A stretch of 64,000 nucleotides of DNA. Origin: Shimia isoporae. GTDB taxonomy: Bacteria; Pseudomonadota; Alphaproteobacteria; Rhodobacterales; Rhodobacteraceae. Both the position numbers and the translations under genes were made by a program. The stretch lies in NCBI RefSeq assembly GCF_004346865.1, contig NZ_SMGR01000002.1, positions 248,001 to 312,000 on the forward strand, read 5' to 3'. Below the pieces are notes generated by a model. That model was given only the letters and a program-made list of their open reading frames with translations. It ran no database searches and had not been told where the DNA came from. How positions within the stretch are numbered: position 1 is the first letter of the stretch; each line of letters opens with the position of its first letter. Shown here piece by piece: positions 25,949 through 35,049 of this stretch.

Positions 25949-25958
25949 GGAGATCATC

Positions 25959-26384
25959 ATGCTCAAGTCTACTCTTTACACAACGTCCGCCACTGCAACG
26001 GGAGGCCGCGAAGGGCGCGCAGTCTCCGAAGACGGCAATCTCGATGTAACGCTGTCCACGCCCAAGGCCCTTGGTGGCGCAGGTGGTGATGGCACCAACC
26101 CGGAGCAAATGTTCGCCGCCGGATACGCAGCTTGCTTCCTGTCCGCCATGAAATTCATTGCAATGCAGCAAAAAATCGCCTTGCCCGAAGACGCCTCGGT
26201 CACAGCATCTGTGGGCATTGGCCCCCGTGAAGACGTCGGCTTCGGACTCGAAGTCGGCCTGAAGATTTCGCTGCCGGGTGTTGACGTAGAAGTGGCTGAA
26301 AAACTGGTGGAAACCGCGCACATGACATGTCCATACAGTCACGCAACGAAAGGCTCTCTGACCGTCACTCCGGAATTGGGCTGA
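25959..26384 (+). CDS. ohr: Organic hydroperoxide resistance protein Ohr
   Basis: Thiol peroxidase that reduces organic (fatty-acid) hydroperoxides in the cytoplasm, using a lipoylated reductant in known members. The two catalytic cysteines are in YAACFLSAM (C59) and HMTCPYSHAT (C124), each in its family motif. The 141 residues are standard. The ATG at 25959 was chosen because GGAG lies 6 nt upstream; the in-frame ATG at 25947 overlaps that site. Confidence 0.95.
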   Translation: MLKSTLYTTSATATGGREGRAVSEDGNLDVTLSTPKALGGAGGDGTNPEQMFAAGYAACFLSAMKFIAMQQKIALPEDASVTASVGIGPREDVGFGLEVGLKISLPGVDVEVAEKLVETAHMTCPYSHATKGSLTVTPELG

Positions 26385-26462
26385 CACTTTCCAAGGCCGC
26401 CTGCACGGGCGGCCTTGTTCCCTTGGTTCAACTCGTTAGTGTCGAAGCAAAAGGAGACCCCC

Positions 26463-27434
26463 ATGCAAACCGGCCCAAGAAACCTGATCACCGATGTTGC
26501 CGGCTTGCGGGTCGGCAACGCCCAGGACGATGTTGTCAAAACCGGCACGACAGTCCTAGTAGGAGATAGCCCGTTTACCTGCGGTGTTTCTGTAATGGGC
26601 GGTGCGCCCGGCACGCGCGAAACCGACTTGCTCGCGCCCGACAAGACCGTTCAGCAAGTGGACGCGCTGACACTTTCAGGTGGCTCCGCGTTCGGGCTGG
26701 ACGCGTCGTCCGGCGTAGCGGACGCACTGCGAGACCAGGGCCGGGGCTTCGCTGTTGGGGATCAGAATGTCCCGATCGTTCCGGGTGCCATTCTGTTTGA
26801 TCTGCTGAATGGCGGAAACAAGAATTGGTCCCAAAACCCGTATAAAGCCCTCGGAGCTTCCGCCCTCGAAGCCGCATCGGACGAATTCGCCCTGGGCTCT
26901 ACCGGCGCTGGCACGGGTGCAACGCTTGCCAGCCACAAGGGCGGACTAGGATCAGCATCTGCTGTGCTGCCCTCCGGTCACACGGTTGGCGCCCTGGTCG
27001 CAGTCAACGCTTTGGGAGACGCCAGCCCCGACGGGAAGCACTTCTGGGCGGCCCCATGGGAAATCGACAGCGAATTTGGCGGAAAAGGCTTGATTGGCAA
27101 CGCTCAGACGGAGTGGCCGAGAACAAAACTCAGCAACCACAACACCACAATTGCCATCGTAGCAACCGACGCCGACGTGTCGCAATCGGTGTGCACACGT
27201 ATTGCCACGGCTGCCCACGACGGCATGGCACGTGCGTTGGTGCCGTCGCACACGCCCATGGACGGGGACCTCATTTTCGCTGTCTCAACAAACGCCAAGC
27301 CAATTGTAAATGAGGCCAACGACGTGTTGTTGCTTGGACATGCGGCAGCCACCTGTCTGGCGCGGGCAATTGCACGGGCGGTGTGGGAAGCGACCCCGGC
27401 CAAGGGTGACGTACTTCCTTGTTTCAATGCCTGA
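26463..27434 (+). CDS. P1-family (DmpA-type) N-terminal-nucleophile peptidase
   Basis: Belongs to the DmpA/P1 aminopeptidase family, which cleaves itself so that the residue after the cut becomes the nucleophile. The conserved stretches are VAGLRVGN, GTTVLV, the glycine-rich SGGSAFGLDA, and the autoprocessing site region NHNTTIAIVATDA. The 323 residues are normal. The ATG at 26463 follows AAGGAG by 6-7 nt. Whether this copy is an aminopeptidase or an amidase cannot be told. It is downstream of ohr with an 78-bp gap and probably separately controlled. It converges on the alpha/beta hydrolase gene. Confidence 0.88.
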   Translation: MQTGPRNLITDVAGLRVGNAQDDVVKTGTTVLVGDSPFTCGVSVMGGAPGTRETDLLAPDKTVQQVDALTLSGGSAFGLDASSGVADALRDQGRGFAVGDQNVPIVPGAILFDLLNGGNKNWSQNPYKALGASALEAASDEFALGSTGAGTGATLASHKGGLGSASAVLPSGHTVGALVAVNALGDASPDGKHFWAAPWEIDSEFGGKGLIGNAQTEWPRTKLSNHNTTIAIVATDADVSQSVCTRIATAAHDGMARALVPSHTPMDGDLIFAVSTNAKPIVNEANDVLLLGHAAATCLARAIARAVWEATPAKGDVLPCFNA

Positions 27435-27450
27435 TCCCGTCTGTGAGCCG

Positions 27451-28230
27451 TCAAACAAACATGGCTTTACAAAGATCGCTTTCTGGATCCGCAAGAGCAT
27501 CAATCACGTCAAAGTGGTGCTTTCCACCGACGATGATGCGGTCACAGTTCCAAGCGGTACTTAACCACTCTGCCTGATCGAGAAACACTGGCCGTTCCGC
27601 CGCCCCGACGACAACCGTAACTTCAATCCCGCTGCGAGGCTGAAGCAAGGCTGGGCTTTCAGCCTGACATTCTGCTTCGTCCAGCTTCAAATCGGCGTTC
27701 ATGGAAGTCTTCATCATCGGGCGCAAATCCGAAACTGGTGAAATCGGAACAGACCGAACAATACGGTCGGCCACAGCATCGGGTAGGACACCCTGACAGA
27801 CAGCCCGCGCCACCAAATGACCACCAGCGGAATGCCCTGCCAAAATGATTGGCCCATCAATCTCGCCGGCGGCGTGCTCAATTGCCGCCGCTACTTGCAT
27901 CGTGATTTCGGAAATACGCGCGTTTGGTGCCAATTCGTAGGATGGCATGGCAACCGCCCATCCTAGCGCACGCGCGCCTCGGGCAAATGCACTCCAGAAT
28001 GACTTGTCAAAACGCAGCCAATAACCGCCGTGCACAAAAACAAACAAACCTTTGGGAGCGCCTTCAGGTAGGATCAGATCGTAAACCTCGCGCGCACCTT
28101 GTCCATATGAGACATCCACTCTCGCGCCTGTTGCTGCGCGGAAGGCTGCCCCCTCGCTTGCCCAACGGTCCGGATAGGCATCCGCCCCGTCGATATAAGC
28201 CGCATTTGCGTATGCGTCGTCCCAATCCAT
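27451..28230 (-). CDS. Alpha/beta hydrolase, esterase/kynurenine-formamidase-like
   Basis: 259 residues. The oxyanion-hole motif HGGYW and the nucleophile elbow GHSAGGH are both present, and a C-terminal GGKHHFDVIDAL supplies the likely catalytic histidine. HGGYW is typical of carboxylesterases related to arylformamidase (KynB-like hydrolases). The ATG at 28230 has GGGGAG 5 nt upstream; the longer frame to 28290 is not supported. No signal peptide, so cytoplasmic. Substrate unknown; no kynurenine-pathway genes are adjacent. Confidence 0.87.
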   Translation of the reverse strand: MDWDDAYANAAYIDGADAYPDRWASEGAAFRAATGARVDVSYGQGAREVYDLILPEGAPKGLFVFVHGGYWLRFDKSFWSAFARGARALGWAVAMPSYELAPNARISEITMQVAAAIEHAAGEIDGPIILAGHSAGGHLVARAVCQGVLPDAVADRIVRSVPISPVSDLRPMMKTSMNADLKLDEAECQAESPALLQPRSGIEVTVVVGAAERPVFLDQAEWLSTAWNCDRIIVGGKHHFDVIDALADPESDLCKAMFV

Positions 28231-28341
28231 TGCTCTCTCCCCAAAGTCTTGTCCGCACATTGAAGCAGCTCCGCCCCGGGCGCAAACCACTTCTCCACAT
28301 CAGAATGCCTGCGCCCGTTTCATAAACTTGTCACCGTCACG

Positions 28342-28370
28342 ATACCGACGTTTTACCGACGTGATGCAGC
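28342..28370 (+). repeat. 29-bp direct-repeat element, copy 2 (upstream of phytase-like gene)
   Basis: ATACCGACGT-N3-ACCGACGT-N3-GCAGC, identical at every fixed position to copy 1 at 16908-16936. It ends 33 nt before the ATG of the secreted phytase-like protein. Confidence 0.65.
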
Positions 28371-28403
28371 ACACCCCCAGACATTCCCAACAGGAGACTA
28401 CTC

Positions 28404-30590
28404 ATGTCGCTTCGTTCCCTGTGCCTGACATCCGTCCTGGCGCTTGCCGCATCCCAATCTGTTGCAGAAATGAACTTTAACCGCATCGCGTCATTTCCGG
28501 TGGTCAAAAACATGGCCGACGGTGAAGACATGAAGCGAGAGACGTCGCCAGAGATCATTGCCGCAACTGCCGACGGTATGACGCTGGTCTATACCGACAG
28601 CCCGCTCGGCGTTCTTGGGCGCATCGACATCACCGACCCTTCCAGTCCACAGCCACTTGGAAACATTGAACTAAACGGAGAACCGACCTCTGTAGCGGTC
28701 TTCGGAGATCAAGCGATCGTCGGTGTAAATACTTCTGAAAGCTATACAGCGCCGTCTGGTATGCTGCAGTCAATCACAATCGCAGACGGCACCGTCACAC
28801 AGAGCTGCGACCTTGGAGGACAACCCGACTCCGTGGCGATTGCTCCCGACGTTACCTTCGTGTCCGTGGCAATTGAAAACGAACGTGACGAGGATTTCGG
28901 TGATGGCCGGACCGGCCAAATGCCAGCTGGCATGCTCGCCATGGTCGATCTCAAAGACGGAATTCTCGCCTGCGACACTCTGCGAATGGTCAATTTGACT
29001 GGCCTCGCGGATGTGTCGCCGGAGGATCCGGAACCGGAGTATGTCTCGATCAATGCTCTCGGTGAAACCGTTGTGACGCTTCAGGAAAACAACCACTTGG
29101 TTGTCATTTCCAAAGATGGTGAAGTGATCACGCACTTCTCTGCTGGCGCTGTGGACCTTCAAGAAATCGATGCAACGGACGAGCGAGGCGCGTTGATGTT
29201 CACCGAAGCCCAGGCAGGTCGATTGCGTGAGCCGGATGCGGTGACATGGATCGACGAAAACCACTTTGCCACGGCCAACGAAGGCGATATGGACGGCGGC
29301 TCGCGTGGGTGGACAATTTTTAACAAAGACGGTTCCGTTGTATACGAGAGCGGCACCGATTTCGAACATGCCATCGTTCAGATCGGTCACTACCCGGACA
29401 AACGGTCGGACAGCAAAGGCGTAGAGCCTGAAAGCGTAACGTTCGCAAAATTCGGCGACACGCCTTACGTTTTTGTCGGAGCAGAGCGAGCGTCGGTTGT
29501 CGGCGTTTACGAAGTTTCAAATCCTGCGGCACCTGTGCTGAAGCAACTTCTTCCGTCTGGTGTTGGGCCTGAAGGGTATGTCGCGATCCCCGAGCGCAAT
29601 CTGCTGATATCTGCCAACGAGAAAGACCTGATTGAAGACAACGGTGCGCGCGCGCACGTCATGCTTTTTGAATACCAAGATGGGTCAGCGGACTACCCTC
29701 ACCTAACTTCGGAAGGCACCGACGAACTTGTAGGATGGGGAGCGCTTTCCGGACTTGCAGCCGACAAGAACGGTATCGTCTGGGCTGTAAACGACAGTTT
29801 CTACGGCTTTCAACCTTCAATCTTCAAGATTGACACCAAACAAACCCCGGCCCGCATCGTGGATGTAATCCGAATTCACCGGCAGGATGGCAACCCGGCT
29901 CAAAAGCTGGATCTCGAAGGCATCACATTGGACGGCGAAGGTGGCTTTTACGTGGCTTCCGAAGGTCGGACCGAGCGGGTTATCCCGCACGCCGTGTACC
30001 ACGTATCAGCCGATGGTAAGATTAAAGATCGCAAAGGCGAGATTGGTCTGCCATCGGAATTGATGGCCGTTGAAAAGCGTTTCGGATTTGAAGGCATCAC
30101 AAAGATCGGAGACACGCTTTGGATGGCCGTCCAACGCGAATGGAAAGACGACCCCGAAAATCACGTTAAACTGGTTTCTTATAATCTGAAGACCAAAGAA
30201 TGGGGCGCTGTACATTATCCCAAAGCCGAGCCTGCGACGGGTTGGGTAGGATTGTCGGAAATCGTTGCTCACGGTGACTGGGTTTACATCGTGGAGCGTG
30301 ACAACCAGCACGATTTCCGCGCTGTCACAAAAAAAATCTACCGTATTCCAACCTCCGAAATGGTCCCTGCTCCGCTGGGTGGAGAACTTCCGGTCGTGAC
30401 TAAAACGCTGGTTCGCGACTTGCTACCAGACCTGACAGCGACTGGCGGCTACGTTTTGGACAAGGTAGAAGGACTGGCTATTTTCGAAGACGGCACCGCC
30501 TATATGGTAACGGACAACGATGGTGTGGACGATCACTCGGGTGAAACGATGTTTGTAAATCTGGGCAACATCGAGCCTGCCGCAAACTGA
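28404..30590 (+). CDS. Secreted beta-propeller / phytase-like esterase fusion
   Basis: 728 residues with a signal peptide (cleavage about QSVA-EM). The N-terminal 400 residues carry repeated propeller-type blades (GRIDITDPSSPQPLGNIELN; NPAAPVLKQLLPSGVGPEGY). The C-terminal part from about residue 435 matches the esterase-like domain of the phytase family (LSGLAADKNGIVWAVNDS, LDLEGITLDGEGGFYVASE, FEGITKIGDTLWMAVQREW, KVEGLAIFEDGTAYMVTDND). It is probably a periplasmic phosphoesterase. CAGGAG precedes the ATG. It ends at a strong terminator. A role in phosphate scavenging is inferred from the family. Confidence 0.87.
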   Translation: MSLRSLCLTSVLALAASQSVAEMNFNRIASFPVVKNMADGEDMKRETSPEIIAATADGMTLVYTDSPLGVLGRIDITDPSSPQPLGNIELNGEPTSVAVFGDQAIVGVNTSESYTAPSGMLQSITIADGTVTQSCDLGGQPDSVAIAPDVTFVSVAIENERDEDFGDGRTGQMPAGMLAMVDLKDGILACDTLRMVNLTGLADVSPEDPEPEYVSINALGETVVTLQENNHLVVISKDGEVITHFSAGAVDLQEIDATDERGALMFTEAQAGRLREPDAVTWIDENHFATANEGDMDGGSRGWTIFNKDGSVVYESGTDFEHAIVQIGHYPDKRSDSKGVEPESVTFAKFGDTPYVFVGAERASVVGVYEVSNPAAPVLKQLLPSGVGPEGYVAIPERNLLISANEKDLIEDNGARAHVMLFEYQDGSADYPHLTSEGTDELVGWGALSGLAADKNGIVWAVNDSFYGFQPSIFKIDTKQTPARIVDVIRIHRQDGNPAQKLDLEGITLDGEGGFYVASEGRTERVIPHAVYHVSADGKIKDRKGEIGLPSELMAVEKRFGFEGITKIGDTLWMAVQREWKDDPENHVKLVSYNLKTKEWGAVHYPKAEPATGWVGLSEIVAHGDWVYIVERDNQHDFRAVTKKIYRIPTSEMVPAPLGGELPVVTKTLVRDLLPDLTATGGYVLDKVEGLAIFEDGTAYMVTDNDGVDDHSGETMFVNLGNIEPAAN

Positions 30591-30610
30591 AGCAGACAGT
30601 TGTGAAATCT

Positions 30611-30647
30611 GGGGCTTTGGTGTTACCCACCGAAGCCCCTTTCTTTT
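30611..30647 (+). terminator. Terminator after the phytase-like gene
   Basis: A 12-bp stem (GGGGCTTTGGTG, 30611-30622, with 30628-30639) is followed by TTTCTTTT. The stop codon of the convergent MFS gene sits in the loop. Confidence 0.85.
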
Positions 30648-31852
30648 GCCAATCGCCGATAATGCATAAACACCAGATATCCACCTACAAGGAGGGTTGA
30701 GGCAGACCCCATCATTATCAGTGCTTTCTGAAGGCCAATGGCGTCTGCCATCGCTCCAATCAAAGCAGCGCCAAGCGCAGAACCGCCTGCCGCAATAACT
30801 GCCCAAAGGCTCATGACGCGCCCGCGCATGTCGTCTTCGAGGTCAAGTTGGATCGCCGTTTGGGTCGAAATCGCGGTGACTGTGGTCACAAACGACATTG
30901 CTGCGGCGACGAAAAGCGCAGTTTCCCAGGTCGGAGTGACACCCAGCCCCACGACCAGAGCCAGTCCCAGAACAATCGACAAACGGGTTGTGAGTGGAAG
31001 GCGCCCAGGTTCCTGAGGCGCCATAACTGCCTGAGAAAACCCGCCCAATATCGATCCAGCACCGGTCACGCTCATCAAAATGCCTAATCCACTGGCACCC
31101 TTTCCAAAGACGCCGTCGGCTAACGGAGGCAGCACCTCCATCGCGCCGCGGGCAACCAAGGCAAGTACTCCCGCCACAAACATCGCTTCACGCACAGGTA
31201 CTGTCTTCCAGACAAACTTCAAACCTGCGCCAAGGGCCTGAAAAAATGGCTCTTGCGCGCTGCCGGTCTCGCGCCGTGGACGCAAAGACAATCGGAACAG
31301 TACAACGATATAGGGCAGGAAAAGCAGCCATTGGATCAAAAGGGTATGAGCGACGCCAACCTGAGAAATGAGAAAGCCGCCTATTGCCGGCCCGATCATT
31401 CGCGCCACGTTGAAATTGATGGCCACAATCGTGACAACCGACCCGACAAATTCGCGTCGGACTAGGCGCGGCGTCAAAGCCATGCGTACCGGATGGTTTG
31501 CGGCCATCACCACACCGAACAACAGCGAGAAAAGTGCCAACATAAATGGCGATGCGGTGCCGCTTGCCACGAAATACCAAAGCGCAGCGGACAGAGCCGC
31601 ATTCAGGCTTTGCACGACCACAACGGCGCGCTTGACGTTCATCCGGTCAACCCAGACGCCAAACAAAGGTGAAAGAACTATCGAGGGAGCAAAGAGAAAA
31701 AACGCGACGGCGCCGACCATTGTGGCGGACTCCGTCATTTCCCATGCCAGCCAACCGATGGTGATCCTTTGCATCCAAATCGCCAACAAGCCGAAGGCCG
31801 AACCAAACACATAGGCGCGGAAGTTGGTGGATTTCAAAGCGCCCAGGTTCAC
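30623..31852 (-). CDS. MFS transporter (MFS_3 / exporter type)
   Basis: 409 residues with about 12 hydrophobic segments. The conserved loop between helices 2 and 3 is visible (GVWVDRMNVKR), and the C-terminal half has the matching DDMRGRVMSLWA loop typical of the EntS/MFS_3 exporter group. The start is GTG at 31852 with AGGAG 6 nt upstream. Substrate unknown; related proteins export siderophores or drugs, and no siderophore genes are near. The stop lies inside the terminator of the convergent neighbour. Confidence 0.88.
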   Translation of the reverse strand: MNLGALKSTNFRAYVFGSAFGLLAIWMQRITIGWLAWEMTESATMVGAVAFFLFAPSIVLSPLFGVWVDRMNVKRAVVVVQSLNAALSAALWYFVASGTASPFMLALFSLLFGVVMAANHPVRMALTPRLVRREFVGSVVTIVAINFNVARMIGPAIGGFLISQVGVAHTLLIQWLLFLPYIVVLFRLSLRPRRETGSAQEPFFQALGAGLKFVWKTVPVREAMFVAGVLALVARGAMEVLPPLADGVFGKGASGLGILMSVTGAGSILGGFSQAVMAPQEPGRLPLTTRLSIVLGLALVVGLGVTPTWETALFVAAAMSFVTTVTAISTQTAIQLDLEDDMRGRVMSLWAVIAAGGSALGAALIGAMADAIGLQKALIMMGSASTLLVGGYLVFMHYRRLAKERGFGG

Positions 31853-31914
31853 GTTTGGCTCCTGCGAATTTCGTGCCCGCTGACTGTGACGCGGCCTTCA
31901 TGCGACTTCAAGCT

Positions 31915-31949
31915 CCCCAAAAGAAAACGCGCGTCCCAAAGGACGCGCG
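31915..31949 (-). terminator. Terminator of the hsp20 gene
   Basis: CGCGCGTCC (31928-31936) pairs with GGACGCGCG (31941-31949), loop of 4. On the minus strand it is followed by TTTTCTTTT. It lies 43 nt after the stop of the small heat-shock gene. Confidence 0.85.
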
Positions 31950-31991
31950 CCTGACAGCAAGGGAAGAATTGCTTTGTCAGTTTCCGTAGTC

Positions 31992-32465
31992 TCAGTTGAC
32001 GGCTTTCGCCTCAACCACGTCTTGTTCCACAGCCTTGTGAGCACCGTTGCTAATTTCGATTCTACGCGGCTTAAGTGCCTCGGGAATCTCGCGCTGCAAT
32101 TCAATGTGCAGCATACCGTCAGTGTGGCTGGCGCCGATTACTCGGACGTGATCAGCAAGATGGAAGCGGCGTTCAAAAGCACGGGTGGCGATGCCACGAT
32201 GCAGGAAGGTTTTCTCTTTGTCCTCCTGCCCCTTAGACGCGGTCACCAAAAGAGCGTTTTCCTTTACCTCAATGCTAAGGTCATCAGAAGAAAAACCGGC
32301 GACGGCCAGCGAGATCCGATAAGCGTCGTCTGCAGTTTTTTCAATGTTGTAGGGCGGGTAGCTCGGCTGCGCGACGTCGTTTGTCAAAACCCGATCCATC
32401 AGGTTTGCAAGTTGGTCAAAGCCAACGGACGAACGATACAGGGGAGCGAAATCATAAGTGCGCAT
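31992..32465 (-). CDS. Small heat-shock protein, Hsp20/IbpA family
   Basis: ATP-independent holdase chaperone of 157 residues. The alpha-crystallin domain spans about residues 38-128 (YPPYNIEKTADDAYRISLAV; FLHRGIATRAFERRFHLAD), and an IEI-type C-terminal motif (RRIEIS) follows. The N-terminus MRTYDFAPLYRSSVGFDQL is typical of proteobacterial IbpA proteins. The ATG at 32465 has AAGGA 8 nt upstream; the frame extends upstream without a ribosome site. No clear sigma-32 promoter could be picked out by eye. Confidence 0.93.
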   Translation of the reverse strand: MRTYDFAPLYRSSVGFDQLANLMDRVLTNDVAQPSYPPYNIEKTADDAYRISLAVAGFSSDDLSIEVKENALLVTASKGQEDKEKTFLHRGIATRAFERRFHLADHVRVIGASHTDGMLHIELQREIPEALKPRRIEISNGAHKAVEQDVVEAKAVN

Positions 32466-32585
32466 AGGGTCATCCTTTTCATAAGCGACAACATGTTTTC
32501 TGCCTTCCTCAGCGGACAGGCGTGAGATGCGGAACCCATCGTTGGCATTCCGACACAATGACATTTGGGAAGGGAATTCGGCGTT

Positions 32586-33392
32586 TCAACCCCCGTTGGG
32601 GCGGACAAATTTCGCACCGGTGTTGTTGCGCTGTGGCGATACTTTGACCGTCGGCAATGGCGCACGTATCGTTTTCTCAGCGAACTCACCTTCCACTTCG
32701 TCCAACGCAAAGTCCAACGCTGCGGCCAGAGCAACTTTCTGACCATTCAGTTCTGCTTTAGCTGCTACGACCGACGCAATACGCACTTGATTGTCTTCAA
32801 AAAGGAAGACCGGGGCACCACTACTCCCAAAGTCAATGTCACAACTCAGGACGTACACCCCGCGATAGCGCCCCATGACGCGGCAGGTTTCTTGAAATGA
32901 AGGCGCTGCTTCTCGTCCAACAGCGTAAGACACCACACCAATCTTTGACCCTTTGCGAAGTCGGCCTGCCGTTTCGAAGGGTTCGATCGTTGAATTTCGG
33001 ATCGGGTGGTGAAGCTCGAGTATTGCCAGATCGCTTCTGGAGCGCGACATAAGTTCGTCCTGCCCAAAGACGTAGTCAGGATGCACAGCGGCCCGGCGAA
33101 CACTGCGGTATGCTTCCGCGCGGCCATTTCGCCAACCTGCCCGAAACTCGACGGCAGACACATCATGCATCACACCTGTTTTGCGATCATACAAGCAATG
33201 CGCGGCTGTCAGTACCTTGTTCGGAGCAATCAACGCCCCTGTGCAAAACCCGCGCCCGTCAATTTCCAGCCGACCAACCGCGCCCCAATCCTTGCCATCG
33301 TCACCCGTCGCCAGAGTACGAAGCGCCGCGTCCTGAGCAGAAGCGACAGCGCCGAGAAGAATTAATAGAATGGCCGCCGCAAACTTCGACAC
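32586..33392 (-). CDS. Secreted trypsin-like serine protease
   Basis: 268 residues with a signal peptide (cleavage about ASA-QD). The chymotrypsin-fold triad is visible: His in VLTAAHCLYD, Asp in RSDLAILEL, Ser in SCDIDFGSSGAPVF. Cysteines around the active site (FCTGAL, AHC, ETC, LSC) could form disulfides in the periplasm. It has the compact V8/glutamyl-endopeptidase-like layout without a PDZ domain, so it is not DegP. The last 35 residues are basic and low complexity. Confidence 0.88.
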   Translation of the reverse strand: MSKFAAAILLILLGAVASAQDAALRTLATGDDGKDWGAVGRLEIDGRGFCTGALIAPNKVLTAAHCLYDRKTGVMHDVSAVEFRAGWRNGRAEAYRSVRRAAVHPDYVFGQDELMSRSRSDLAILELHHPIRNSTIEPFETAGRLRKGSKIGVVSYAVGREAAPSFQETCRVMGRYRGVYVLSCDIDFGSSGAPVFLFEDNQVRIASVVAAKAELNGQKVALAAALDFALDEVEGEFAEKTIRAPLPTVKVSPQRNNTGAKFVRPNGG

Positions 33393-33773
33393 AACTCGCT
33401 CCTGTGGATACCTTTACACATCCTATCTTACGCTCTTGGCGGAATTGAGGCAGCACCATGTCGCGTAAGGTCAATCTAGCGCAGAAACCGAGTAGACAGA
33501 ACCCGTTCCCGATATCTTTCGTTCGAGTGTTTTTCCCAATCAAAAGGCCACCGCGTGACCTTCGGCGCGGTCCATTTGGACCACTGGCAAAGACCATAGC
33601 CACCTGTATGATCGGACCACTAAAATCAAATTTTGGAATTGGCATAAATTCTTCTGCTTTGCCCAGTTGACGGCCCGCAACACCAGAGCGTGAAACCGGA
33701 TTGCGCAGTACAAAGGCTCAACGCCGGATTTTAGCGGCTGGCCAGCAAGACCAACTGCGGCTAGCGTGCGCAT
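33393..33773. other. Intergenic region, nothing recognised
   Basis: 381 bp between the divergent protease and DUF599 genes. It presumably holds both promoters. Short frames are present but have no ribosome site and atypical composition; no repeat, RNA or operator was recognised. Confidence 0.5.
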
Positions 33774-34472
33774 ATGCTTTGGACCAACATTTCGACACTC
33801 TTTACGACATTCGATATTGTCGCCCTCGCAATTTTGGTCACTGGCTGGCTGTTAGTTGGTTTCGTCATTGAAAACCCACCGAAAAATCGGCCGTCCGTTT
33901 CGCAGATGATGGGATTCTACCGTCGTGAATGGATGTTGCATCTGGTGGACCGCAACACCCGGGTTTTTGATGCACAAATCGTATCCAACTTACGGCAAAG
34001 TACGGCGTTCTTTGCGTCCACATCTATGATTGCCATAGGTGGTTTGCTCGCGTTGATGGGCAACGCTGAGAAGATTTCGGGCATCGCCAGAGACCTAACT
34101 CAGGTCTCGGAATCGCAGGTGGAAATCGAACTTAAACTTGCGGTTATCCTTATCTTTCTTGCCAATGCCTTTCTGAAATTTGTCTGGTCCCATAGGCTGT
34201 TCGGCTACTGCGCAATCTTGATGGCCTCAGTGCCCAATGACGGTGACCACCCAGCTGCGGTGGCGCGCGCAGAGAAGGCCGGGACCGTGAATGTCACCGC
34301 ATCAAGAAGCTTCAACAGAGGGTTGCGCTCGGTCTATTTTGCGATGGCGGGGTTGGCTTGGCTTTTCGGAGCATTGGCCTTGATTGGCGCAACGGTGGTC
34401 ACTGTTTTTGTGCTTGCCCGTCGAGAATTTGCGTCCCAAAGCCGTGCGGCATTGATGCAAGAGCCACGCTAA
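33774..34472 (+). CDS. DUF599 family membrane protein
   Basis: 232 residues with about four membrane segments (about 12-30, 78-95, 122-150 and 188-215) and the family's conserved N-terminal stretch (MMGFYRREWMLHLVDRNTRVFDAQIVSNLRQSTAFFAST). The family is uncharacterised. The ATG lacks a good ribosome site, but no better start is available. It stands alone between divergent and convergent neighbours. Confidence 0.85.
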   Translation: MLWTNISTLFTTFDIVALAILVTGWLLVGFVIENPPKNRPSVSQMMGFYRREWMLHLVDRNTRVFDAQIVSNLRQSTAFFASTSMIAIGGLLALMGNAEKISGIARDLTQVSESQVEIELKLAVILIFLANAFLKFVWSHRLFGYCAILMASVPNDGDHPAAVARAEKAGTVNVTASRSFNRGLRSVYFAMAGLAWLFGALALIGATVVTVFVLARREFASQSRAALMQEPR

Positions 34473-34527
34473 ATCGGGGTGTCTGCAAAACGTCTGTATT
34501 GCGTCGGCTTGGCGTCGGTAAAGCTAT

Positions 34528-35004
34528 TCAAACCCGGTGATAGGGCGCACCGGCCAAAATTGAAGCCGCGCGGTAAAGCTGTTCACTTAGCATCACGCGG
34601 GCCAGCATGTGTGGCCAGACCATTTTACCGAAACTCAGCTTCGCATCGACCTGAGCCCGGAGCGACGGGTCGATACCGTCCGCGCCCCCGATCACGAAGG
34701 CGACATCCCCGCGACCTTCGTCGCGCCAGCCACCAAGCATGTCTGCAAATTCCGGAGAACTCATCAGTTTGCCACGCTCATCCAAAGCGCAAATTACGGC
34801 ACCTTTGGGAATGACACCTTGCAATAAAGGGGCCTCAGCTGACATGCCGCCGTTCTTTCGATCCTCAACTTCGTGCACAGTGACGGGCCCAAGGCCAAGT
34901 GCACGGCCAGTCCGGTCAAAGCGTGTCAGATAGTCGTCAAGCAGGTCGCGCTCAGGTCCGGACCGCAGCCGACCCACGGCGCAGATATGCACCTTCAGTG
35001 CCAT
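34528..35004 (-). CDS. rlmH: 23S rRNA (pseudouridine-1915 N3)-methyltransferase RlmH
   Basis: SPOUT-class methyltransferase that methylates the pseudouridine at position 1915 in helix 69 of 23S rRNA, using S-adenosylmethionine. 158 residues. The knot and SAM loop (FVIGGADGIDPSLRA) and the C-terminal signature (MLARVMLSEQLYRAASILAGAPYHR) are clear. It follows rsfS by 45 nt, a common pairing of two ribosome-related genes. Confidence 0.95.
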   Translation of the reverse strand: MALKVHICAVGRLRSGPERDLLDDYLTRFDRTGRALGLGPVTVHEVEDRKNGGMSAEAPLLQGVIPKGAVICALDERGKLMSSPEFADMLGGWRDEGRGDVAFVIGGADGIDPSLRAQVDAKLSFGKMVWPHMLARVMLSEQLYRAASILAGAPYHRV

Positions 35005-35049
35005 TTTCGTCTCCCAGGTCGTCTGCCGACGACCAATCGGATCAGCGGT

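Noticed and set aside
33458-33670. 70-residue frame in the protease-DUF599 gap
   Set aside because: No ribosome site, atypical composition, no resemblance to any family.
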